Origin: Gelatoporia subvermispora B
Lineage: Eukaryota; Basidiomycota; Agaricomycetes; Polyporales; Gelatoporiaceae
Assembly: GCA_000320605.2 (NCBI GenBank)
Contig: KB445821.1
Span: 181,477 to 211,011 of the forward strand
Reading direction: 5' to 3'
Length of the DNA: 29,535 bases
Shown: in pieces, positions 1-9,510 of the stretch
Numbering within the stretch: position 1 is the first letter of the stretch
Layout: each line of letters opens with the position of its first letter
The notes under the pieces: generated by a model
The model's database searches: none
The model's input: only the letters and a program-made list of their open reading frames with translations
Told to the model about the DNA's origin: nothing
Translations under genes and position numbers: made by a program

Positions 1-519
1 GAGGATGGCGAGGACGACGCGGGCGGCGCGGAGGGGCGCGGGACGCAGATGGACCTGCTCCGCCCGAACCTCACGCCGCGCGTGCACCCGCTGCTGCCCT
101 GGTACGGCTCGGACGCCGCGCGCGCGTCCGGCTCGGACCCGGACGTGTCCTCGGATGTGCGCGACGCCCCCGCCCAGGTGTGCACCGTCCGCCGCGCGCC
201 GTCGTTTCTGGCGGTTTGCGAGTGAGCAGGGTGCTGACCGGTCTGCGCGCAGGCGGCCGGGTACGACACGGACTACCACCCGTCGCAGCTGCACCCGCCG
301 CGCCCGAAGGAGGACGTCGAGCGCGAGGCGCAGGAGAAGGCGGGCGAGGATGCGCGGGAGGAGGATGAGCATGGGACGGGGGCGGACGGGGAGAAGGGCG
401 GGGAGAAGGGGCAGGGGGAGAAGCACAAGAAGGCGGGGTTCATGGAGAAGATGAAGGGCGAGGCGAAGAGCCTGCTGGGGAAGGTCGAGGGGAAGGGGCA
501 CAAGAAGGGCGAGGCGTGA
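1..519 (+). CDS. 3' end of a lysine-rich hypothetical protein (left-truncated)
   Basis: Two terminal exons, 1-177 and 253-519, are separated by a 75 nt GT-AG intron (178-252); the frame opens at base 1 and ends at TGA 517-519. The 5' part lies outside the window. The visible 147 residues start acidic, continue with a segment containing LLPWYG, and end in a Glu/Lys/Gly-rich tail that includes GFMEKMKGEAKSLLGKVEGK. That tail reads as a charged amphipathic helix of the kind seen near the C-terminus of many basidiomycete hypothetical and stress-associated proteins; this comparison is from memory. No enzyme motif is visible. A membrane- or stress-related role is only a guess. Very high GC leaves several frames open, but only this frame combines a clean intron, typical codon use and a recognisable C-terminal motif. 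Confidence 0.6.
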
Positions 520-1229
520 GTTCGCAGGTTGGGCTTTGATGGCGCGCGGAATGTGTACGATAGAGGGATAGTGTGATACGGAATTGTGACTGGACTGTAT
601 CTGTATGTGAATGGGTGGATTCGCTCCCGATTTTGGAGAGAGAGACTGCGGGATGGTGTGTTCGTCGTGTGGTGATAGTATGCGTCGTGCCGTGAAATAA
701 AGCGAAGGCGGCGGGATCTACGTGTAATTGCGATGATGCGATGAGGGGTATGGAGCGTCTCGCCTTGAGCGGTTTGATCACGTCGCGGTGGAAGTGACGG
801 TTCTGATAGTTCGTTCGGTGTTTTGGGTCTGATATTTATTCGTCAGCGCGGTGGGCGACGTACAATACTGGATGGGCGACACATGTATGGGCGATATATC
901 ATGACATATATAGATTTGTACACGCATTCGAGTTACACGCGCATAGTGATGTCCCAGTAAAATACATACACCATAGGGGTGCTACAGAATTTGTACGCAT
1001 GTGGACAAACATAAAATACACGCTTATTCTAGGTGTGTCTGCCATACACATGCGTTGTTGCACTAGGCGATATGTGACGATGTGTGTAGGATCCGCAGTC
1101 CGAATCGGATCCTGGATTTATAAACCAAGTCGTTCTGTCCGCGGATCGCATGCTAACGTGCACTCCTCGGGCGGTCTGAACGATGCGTGTCGGATTGTGC
1201 AATGCGCCGATGTGACGTTGCGGGGGCTC
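520..1229. other. Intergenic, no gene seen
   Basis: This is the 3' flank of the lysine-rich gene and the space before the DUF6534 relic. No reading frame with splice signals or a family motif was found on either strand. An AATAAA-like signal (GAAATAAAG near 696-704) could serve the upstream gene for polyadenylation. Confidence 0.5.
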
Positions 1230-2520
1230 GCTCGTGCGCCCGGGTCGATGCTGTGTTATCGCCTGCAACGGCGGGTCTCGGCGAGCTCGGGCGGGGAGAA
1301 ACTTGAGAGTGGGCTCGTTCGATTTCGGCGCGGGCGTGATGGGCGGGACGGACGTGCCGCGCAGTCCCTCGCGGGCGTTGAGCCCGGCCCGGTTCACGTC
1401 TTGGAGACTGCAGTCGGTCCGCGAAAGCAGCCGGGACTCCGGGAGCAGGATGGCTCGCACGGCGCGTGCTGCATTCGCGTGGCTCGCGCGTGTTCGGTCG
1501 ATGGTGGGGGAGAGAGGGCCTGGGTCGAGTGGTGTGCTTATGGTTGCTGAGACGGGACGCGGGAGGGACGGGCGGTCGTGCTGGTGAGGAGAGCGCGTTT
1601 ACGTGGGGACAATGTAGAGGGGCCGTTTGCGGGAAGGACGCGGGGGCTGGCGGATTTTATCATGGTGCGCGCTGCGATGAGACTTCCTGCGTGTCGATCG
1701 ACGATGAGCGGGATACGGCGCGAAGAGAACGTGCTAGGTGCGAAGATTGAGGTGCGCTGTGGACACTGTGAGCGTATGACCGGGTTTGTCTTCCCCTCCA
1801 CGGGTGTCGGTCGGCTGGAAAGTCAGCAGTCACCGTGTCGATGCCGCCGCTGGCCTTGGTGTGCCGGGGCGACACTTGATCAGATTGTAGCATGGCGTCG
1901 CGGCGAGCGTGAGATCGGCTGCGAGGCCGCATCCCGGTCTGGCCCTGCAAGCTTGTGCGTATAGTAGTTCGCGTCGTTCACGCCGTGTAAGCTATAGCCT
2001 ATGTCGGAAGGACTCGCTGCAAGGTGCGCAAGAGACGACGCCTGGCCGGCTTGTCGCCTGAGTAGGTGCAGTGTAGTCAGTGGGTCCATGATCATTCTGA
2101 TAGCACCATGTCTAGCGATGCGGTGCTTACACTTCATGAGCTGCTCCGGGATGTCTCGACTCTCGGTGAGTGCGGACAGAGGCTGATTAGGCTCGGCTTG
2201 CAGATCACGCGTGCTGTTCAGTGATATGTTAATAATGAGACAGGAACATTCGCTGCGACTGCGGCGGGCCACACTTGATCGGCTGCGTTATGGAACTCAT
2301 TGGTTGATCTGCAACTTGTCTGTTGGTGTTTGCCACAAGTTCACGAATCACCCACACAATCCAATGGATGAGGGCTGCCTCACATATACCTGCACCAGAT
2401 GTAGCTTGATTAAATCCCTGCAGTGGAGTTTTTCGCTCGCCCGTGCCAAGTGGTTATTCGCCTGGAGCCGTTCTAGCTCGTCCCAGAGTGTTGAGTGTCA
2501 CGGACAAAGCTTGCGCAGGT
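1230..2520 (-). pseudogene. Eroded DUF6534 membrane-protein gene relic
   Basis: Read on the minus strand, ordered fragments match the intact DUF6534 gene at 9511-11437: a LNTLGT-like piece near 2490-2500, a GLIQ-like piece near 2390-2415, the block ending at the donor GTAAGC near 2110, ASSLAHLA near 2010-2035, GCGLAADLTLAATPCYNLIK followed by CRPGTPR near 1845-1935, and GLNAREGLRG near 1350-1385, the family's C-terminal LNAR-x-x-LR signature. The pieces keep the same order and several exon borders. They do not join in one frame: the second intron's donor is GCGAGT instead of GTGAGT, about 15 nt encoding the conserved WVAG stretch are missing, and stops fall inside exon equivalents. The relic is more GC-rich than the intact copy, so the decay is not C-to-T mutation of the RIP type. 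The outer limits are approximate. Confidence 0.62.
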
Positions 2521-2871
2521 GCCTAATTAGGCGCGTACATGCCCAATCTGGTGAGCGCTTGCCTAATTCGGCGCCTGTGGCGCGCGTCTGCCCGGTGCGC
2601 GGAGCTGTTTTGATATCTCGAGGCTTTCAGCCAACATCGTCAACACCTTGGATGAGGCAGCATACCAGCAAGGGTACGCGAGCTCCTCAAATTTCGTGAT
2701 TGCAGCGATCCGGACACCTTCAATTACTTAGGTCGACGCCGTACGATCGCATGGCGACCCTAAGTGTGAGTCCTCATCATCTTCGATGCCATTTGAGTGC
2801 ACGATACGGCTTTTCTACAGTCATTTATACGCAAAAGCAAAGCCTCTACAGGATTCTCTGCCCGTATTGCC
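2521..2871. other. Flank between DUF6534 relic and F-box gene
   Basis: No gene is supported here. The stretch starts with a perfect 12 bp palindrome (GCCTAATTAGGC, 2521-2532) that has a near copy at 2561-2572 (GCCTAATTCGGC). The rest serves as the 5' flank of the F-box gene. It may hold further worn parts of the DUF6534 relic's N-terminal exons, which I could not align. Confidence 0.4.
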
Positions 2872-4509
2872 ATGGAAGAATGCACCAGTAACCAGTCACT
2901 TCAACTAGACATTCCTACCCTCTATTCCAACCCTCTGCCGCTCAGCACCAGCAATTTGCAGACCACTCCCACCGGACACGCTACAGAAACATCATCGTAT
3001 GCACTCGACCTTGGAGCTCTAAGCGCTTTGCTCAGGAGCGACACTCATGGGCTCAACAAACGGACACTAGTTGACACCGAGCCATCGTGGGATGCCACCG
3101 TCGGGGGCTCTCCTTCCGACTTCGAAAGCACAGTCATACCTTCCCCAATTACACCGGAATCCGTCAGAGCGCTCCGCCCCAACATCGACCTGCGCTGGGA
3201 GACCTACGCACGTGGGATTGCATCTGGGCCCGACGCCGAACTGGCCTTCACCCTCGCCGCGCTCAAGTCAGACGATGTCCTGCAGTCTCTCCCCGCGTGC
3301 GTACCCTCCTTACTCGCGTCTGGCCTACGCTTATCCCGTCTTGCAGCTGGGTTGATCGCACCCGTGTGACGCTCTGCCCCGGTGGACTCCCCCTCGATGT
3401 TTGGTACATCATTCTTACTGCGATCACACGCCCGCTGGACCTCTTCGCCTGCGGCCTCACCTGCAAAGTCCTCGCAGCCCGCGTTCTCAAGCTGCAGTCC
3501 GACTCCCGCGAGCTCTCACGCGTCTCTGGTGGGCTCTTGTACCCCCGCGCGCTACGTGAGGTTTTGCGGCACAGCCCGCTTGTTGCGCACAGCCTCCAGC
3601 GCGCGACGGTCCCTGCGGCTGCGCTCGTGCGGTTCATATACGAGTGTGCAGGAAAGCTGCACGCGCTGACATGGCTCGGTGTGCTCGGACGCTCGGACGC
3701 AGATGATGATGGGGACTCGTACGCGCTCCCGCCGCTGCCCCCACCGTTCTTCAAGGCCGCTGCCCGTCTGAAACGTGTGGACATGCTCCAGCTGCATGAC
3801 ATCGTCTTCCGCTCGTCTGACGCATTCGTACGGCTCGTCTGCGCACTCCCAGCTCTAGCCAATCTGGAGCTAACGAACGTGGCGTGGAAAGATCCTCCGC
3901 GATACGTCCTCTCGGGCAAACCCTTTGCCCGCACGCTGTCCCTGCACAATCTCTGGGTATGTCTCCACCTGCTCGTTCCTCGCTCTCTCTCTCACACATC
4001 CTGTACTCACGCTCCGGTCCCCACAGATCTACTCCTCTAACCCATCACAGTTCACCGACTTCCTCCTCGCATCGCGTATCCTCCAGAACGGCGCGTCGCT
4101 CCGGCTGGACATGTTCAAGCGCATCGGCCCAGCGCCATGGACGCCTGACCCCAGGCCCTCCTGCGAGCTCAGAACATCTGAATACGCTGCGCACTGGGGG
4201 CGCCCGCGCCTCAGCGCGTTCCCCGCACCCGACGCTTCCGGCGCGCTCGCGTTCGCGGTATCCGTGCTCATGGGCGCCTGTCCCCTGCGCGATGCACCCA
4301 CGTATTTTGGCGTGGTAGAGGCGCTTTGTGCTGCACGGGCGGAGTCGGTGGGCGCGGTGCATCTGTCGATGCAAGGGACGCTAGAAGAGGTGCGGACGGT
4401 GATGAATGAAGGGCCAGTGCCGTTTGCGGGGCTGAGAGCGCGTGGAGTGATCAAGGCAAGCTGCCTCGATCCGAAAACGGGGGCGAGCAGCCCGATCCCC
4501 CTGGATTGA
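2872..4509 (+). CDS. F-box-like protein
   Basis: Three exons, 2872-3296, 3347-3956 and 4027-4509, give a 505-residue protein. Introns are 50 nt (donor GTGCGT) and 70 nt (donor GTATGT); phases agree. The start at 2872 lies in gccATGG; an upstream in-frame ATG at 2797 would add 25 residues. Residues about 155-195 read LPLDVWYIILTAI, then DLFACGLTCKVLAARVL, an F-box core (LP-x2-VW-x-I, then DL-x-A-x4-CK). The rest resembles the leucine-rich, irregular C-terminal half of mushroom F-box proteins, with stretches such as LPALANLELTNV and FARTLSLHNLW. F-box proteins couple substrates to Skp1-Cullin-F-box ubiquitin ligases; the substrate is unknown. If intron 1 is retained, the frame stays open to 3369 and stops before the F-box. 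F-box membership is inferred from the motif alone. Confidence 0.75.
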
Positions 4510-5552
4510 GCTTACGGGGCGGATGTACCTCTACAGGTGGAACGGCAGACTGCTGTATCGTGAACCAGCCGCGGGTCTGATAATCATGTCCTCGATGGAT
4601 GGTCTGCACAAAGACTAACACAGAATTGCGTCTCCGGACGCCTGGGTGCAATCTGGTCTCCCACGTTTACTTCGGGTACGCGCAGATGATTCTCTGTCAA
4701 TGCACTTGCCAGTGCGGTTGCTGCTCGCTCGCTTGCCAAGGGCACCGCGCTGTACGTGCACAGATGTAGATGCTAAACACATCTTTACGGTGCAGAAGTA
4801 CACGTCGATGGATCAAGGCTCACGCAGGGGTTGTGCACGTTGGCCGCGCCGGACCGCACTCCGTCACAAGACGAGTAGTCATAGACTTTAGACCGCGCAA
4901 ATGCCGGCCCGCTGATGAGGTAGACGCATGTTACATCATCCTCACTCTAGTACGCTCTTCGAAAGCGAATAGTATTCTTTTTTTCTATTGTTATCTATAT
5001 CTCGCTATTCTTGACGTGTTCTAGGCCTGCGTCTGCCTTCGCCACGGCCACGTTCGTAGAACGCAGAGCCTCGTGTGCTGTAACATGTGCCGTGAGCCCC
5101 AAGATTCCTTATCGTCATCATCTGCGATTCTAACTAATATTACAGTCACATACGATTTCATGCCTTTGCGACGCATGATAAACCTCGACTGCTGGGTGTA
5201 CTCTACTATGGCGCGTTACAATGGGGGCTAATTTGCTTGAACTATTCTCGCTGACATCTTCGTCGATGGCTCAACACCGACTTGTGGGCGTCAAGCGCTC
5301 ATCGTATATTTCGAGTGATCCTCATCCTCATTGTAAATTAAGCTTATCTTGAATGTATGGTAAGACCTCATGATGCGCATATAGTTCTTCCATCCGACGG
5401 CCTTGCGCGACGCACGTTCGCAAATCTCGTACTTTCGGTGCAATCGGAGTGCCACTCCCGGAAACGCACCAGGGTACTTAAGACGGTTTAATTCAAGCTC
5501 TCTTGAGGCGCCTTTTGAAGCTGCCTGAACGGTGCATACAGGAGCGAGCCAT
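4510..5552. other. Intergenic, no gene seen
   Basis: About 1 kb between the F-box gene and the sphingomyelinase gene. It is more AT-rich than the genes, with a pyrimidine-rich run near 4975-4990. I looked for short exons on both strands and found none with family support. The 3' part must hold the sphingomyelinase promoter; no convincing TATA box was picked out. Confidence 0.5.
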
Positions 5553-8500
5553 ATGTTCAAACAGATTCTTTCTGCTGTGGGTCCATTCGCCCTCGCGGCA
5601 AGAGGACTAGCGCACATTACTCCCACGCCATCCACTCGCCTCGGGCCAACCTCTTTCGCACCTCCTGGAGCATTTCCGACATCCGTGTACAAATCTTACT
5701 TCAACGATCCCACCGCTACTTCCGCACAACCTCAGCCTGTGATTTCTGATCCCGTTTTAGTCAGTATCGGACTTTGTCAGACTAGTGCGTGTGATACTGA
5801 TGAAAGCCATCGCTAGCATTCGGTATATCCGTTCGCGCTGACGAACCCAAATGACATCCCCCAAGTATGTGATCATCGCGCCGATCTGGCTTACATGTTG
5901 ATCGATTGCTCCCCACAAGAACGATACGAAGGATCCGCACCCGCTTCCGCCAGTTGTCTCTTCTTCGCAACTTGCGCAGGCAGCTCTTACGCAGATCCAA
6001 TCGCTGATCACGAACCCGATCTTTAGCAACGATTCATGCGCCAGTTGCCAAGCGATCCTGGAGGTAGTCAAGTTCGTGGCGCTGGCTGCGCCTGAAGAGA
6101 CGCCCAATCTCCTGGTCCAGCTGTGCGAGGAACTCGACCTTAGCTCAGACTGCGAAGACGACTTCGGGCTGCTCACTTTGGGATCCCCTCTTTCGCAGGT
6201 TATTGCCAGTGCCGATGTTGGCGGGTATGATGGACAGGTACGACACGACCTTGAACAACAGTCACATGGCTTATGTCGTCTCGTGGTGTACTAGGCAATC
6301 TGCTGGAACGTCCTGAATGGCCAGTGTCCAATGCCGCCTACGAGCCCCCTGAATCTGACGGGATGGTTCGCAAAGCCGAAGCCCAACCCCGTTCCTCCGC
6401 CGAGGAAGGCCAGCGGCAAGCTGCTCAAGGTTCTGCATCTTACGGACATGCACATCGACCCCCGTTAGTCGACTCATTGGCAATGACTCGTTATCGATGG
6501 GCTCACACTCACCGATGCTCGTAGGATACGCCACTGGAGCAGAGTCAAACTGCTCTTCCTATCTGTGCTGCAGGGAGAACACCTTCAACACAGATAGTCC
6601 TCACAAGCCCACTGTCCCCGCACCACGTTACGGTGCCTACTTCTGGTATGGATACACTGATATAGTCATTCGGAATGCTGAATTGGTGTCTCTAAGCGAT
6701 ACCCCGTACTCTCTCATGCTAGCAGCAGTGCAAGCCATTCCTGTTTTGACTGGAACAGAGAAGACTGGATTCGATTTCGGAATCTACACGGGCGACCTCG
6801 TCTCGCATGATCCTGAGAATGAACTCTCGAGGTAGGTTGTGTCTGGTTCTCTTCACGGTACTATCGCAACTAACATACTTGTCATGTCTCGCCAGGGATT
6901 ATGTCATGTACGCAGAAGTGAGACGGTCTTTCCAAAATGCTCCCTGTTTCCGAGACTCAGCACTCGATACAGACCGTTTTGTATGATCTCCTCAAGCGGG
7001 TGATCGGAACGGGTCCTTTCTATGTTACTTTGGGTAATCATGACACACACAATGAGTGCGTTTCGCAGTTTTCTGATATCTAGCATCTGGGATCTCATCT
7101 TGGGCTGGCAGAGCTCAAGATGCCCCACACTCAATTGGAGGCGCCTTGGCCGACCAGTTCAGCTGGTAAGCCAGTCCGGTTTCCTGCATTTGGAGCAATT
7201 GCTCAGGAAACTCAATACGCTTTAGGAACTATGATCACGTAACTTCTTTGTGGCAACATGAAGGCTGGATCAACGAAAGCACTGTGCAACTCGCCCGCGC
7301 GCACTATGCTGCTTATTCGGTGAGACGTACGGACGGCCTCCGAATCATCACGTTGAACACGGATTTTTGTGAGTAATTATGACCGAACCACAACACATGC
7401 TGTCTAATTCGGTGCGCATTGCAGGGTACACGTACGTGTCATTCGAATCACTTCACATATCTTCTCGACATTCACTTGCGCTGTCTTTTAGTGCCAACTT
7501 GTTCAATTATATCAATCTTACAACTTCGGACAACTCGGGAATGCTTCGCTTCTTGACTGATGAGCTCCAGGATGCTGAGGATGTCGGCGATAGAGGTATG
7601 CTCGAACCCTGCGATGTCACAACAGCTATTTACGCTGATTACCTCAGCGTGGATCTTGGGGCATGTGCCCAGTGGGTGGGATGGGACGAACCCTCTTGCC
7701 AATCCGACGAACCTATGTGAGTTGGATAATTACTGATTTTTTTTTTTTCGTTTCGATTAAAGACGGTTCCGACCAGTCTACCAGATGTGAGTTTATATCG
7801 TGCAACCAAGCCTCGAGAGCTCAAGGATTGATGTCGCGTCAGTGTCGATCGTTTCTCCCCACATGTCATCGCAGGTAAGAAAAGCGCATCGGATTATCCT
7901 CCTCCGAGGTTTCACGCCTTCTAGGTATTTTTTTTGGACACGACCACGAGGACCAGCTGCAGGTAGTCTGGGACTCCTTTGGCTGATTGTACTGCTGATC
8001 CTTAGTGCCAGATCTTCTACGCTAATAATGGCACGGTGATGAGTGCCGAAACAGCTCAGGCGGTCGCATGGGTGAGCTCGGAAAGCTTCTTTCTGTGAAC
8101 CGAGCTTAGAACGACTTAGCTCGCGCCATCTTTGACCCCGCTGACCAATTTGAACTCGGGCTTTCGCATGTACGAGGTTGATTCCGCGGTATGCCTGGGA
8201 TATTCCATATTCCGTACCATGCAGAACTAACTGAGACGCCTAGACTTTCGATATCGTCAATGCGTACACGTAAGTGAGAACTTCAGAGTCCAACTGAGCG
8301 GTTCCATTGAGGTGCTAGGGCATTTCTGCAGGTGGAAAGCGGACGTTAACTCGTTCTCCGAGCTCGACAACCAAACCAAGGCCGGACCCGCATATGTGCT
8401 CGAATATAGTACTCGGGAAGCGTATGGCGCATCCATCGGCTTCGGGCCGCATGATCCTCTTAATGCAACCTGGTGGCATCTCGTTACAGAGGGTGAGACA

Positions 8501-8789
8501 TGCTCTTTACCGTAGTTCAAATGATTCATTCCAGTGCTCACTCCTCGTAATTCCAAGCCATGGAAGCGGATAATTCGCTCGTAACGGTGTGTACATACCT
8601 TTCAAAAAAGAGCTGCTCGGTTGTTAATCTAGCTATACGTAGACATTCAATACGTTCCAGGGCAAGAGTTCCGTGCGATCCCCTGCGTGCACGGGAGATT
8701 GCATCACAGCGAAGATCTGTTACATTCGCAGCGGCAGCACGAGCCTGGCAATGGCCAACTGTATTCCAGGCTTCGGTTCTGTCCAATAG
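5553..8789 (+). CDS. Secreted acid sphingomyelinase (sphingomyelin phosphodiesterase)
   Basis: Twenty-two exons join in frame to 683 residues: 5553-5759, 5817-5864, 5920-6237, 6295-6463, 6525-6645, 6697-6831, 6896-6917, 6973-7055, 7112-7165, 7226-7368, 7425-7431, 7492-7595, 7648-7716, 7777-7786, 7843-7874, 7925-7962, 8012-8071, 8120-8188, 8244-8269, 8332-8492, 8558-8586, 8643-8789. The N-terminus is a plausible signal peptide (MFKQILSAVGPFALAARGLA). Residues about 125-205 form a Cys-rich saposin-B-like domain (CASCQ, LCEEL). The calcineurin-like phosphoesterase domain keeps all metal ligands of the family: LTDMHID (D242, H244), GDLVSHD (D321), GNHD (N362), GHVPSGWD (H476) and FFGHDHED (H513, H515). 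A C-terminal Cys-rich tail follows. The enzyme should hydrolyse sphingomyelin-type lipids to ceramide and a phospho-headgroup outside the cell or in the vacuole. No frame break remains once spliced. Acceptors at 6972 and 8011 were chosen over in-frame or shorter alternatives by family spacing. Confidence 0.94.
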
Positions 8790-9510
8790 GAGGGGTATGC
8801 TAACTCCACGTGTAGTATTGCGTTGAATGTGAGCATGCTTGTAGTCTTATGCTCTGAAATCATACTTTGAGTACGTAAGAGCTGTCTATTTCGTAAGGAA
8901 CCGGCTCCCAAGTCCTCTCGAAACGGTCTGGAGCAGTCGTTACGCCACCTCCTAAGGATCGAATGTCACGCTCATGGGCTCGATGCATCTTCAGCGTGTT
9001 AAGACGCTCATGTGTGTCTCCAAACAGCCTCGTGAACTGGCGCCCATCGAACTATATGCTCACTCGGAATACAACGTTTCGGTGCAGTCTTGCTTACAGC
9101 GCCAATATGAACTCGGACTCGTGTTTCCGCACATGCACGTTTCACGTCCCGCTGCTCCTCGTCCAAAAGATTGCTCGGTACGCTGTTCCATGATGTACAA
9201 TATGTTTCTTAAAATAGAGACTGATCTGATTCGTCCGGTTAACCCGCGAGAGGATGCTCTGTGTGCCTGTCCATGGCTGGCGAGATTCCGAGCTCGCTCG
9301 CTCGGGCAGTTGTCTTGAATTTATCTATGCTTTGATTGAGAATTCGCCTGTCAGACGTCATGTGTTGAAGCGCAAAGAAAACGATAAATGGGCTACTGAT
9401 CGCTAGTGCGGAGCAAATTGTATCATGATACTCCACCCTCCGGGTCTACAGACCCCACGCCAACGGCGCAAAATTCTCGCGTTGTCTGTAATAATTCATA
9501 AGCTCGTGCA
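8790..9510. other. Convergent intergenic region
   Basis: This lies between the 3' ends of the sphingomyelinase gene (+) and the DUF6534 gene (-). A 114-codon frame at 8974-9318 (+) has no family motif or splice support and is taken as chance. Nothing else was recognised. Confidence 0.5.

Noticed and set aside
5..454. 149-codon Arg-rich plus-strand frame at the left edge
   Set aside because: It is a frame-shifted reading of the lysine-rich gene and crosses its intron.
2211..2699. 162-codon plus-strand frame
   Set aside because: It has no family motif, overlaps the DUF6534 relic on the other strand, and shows no intron signals or typical codon use.
5553..8789. Sphingomyelinase read as a pseudogene because of many stops
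   Set aside because: Every stop lies in a 48-65 nt GT-AG intron. All 22 exons agree in phase, and every metal ligand is present.
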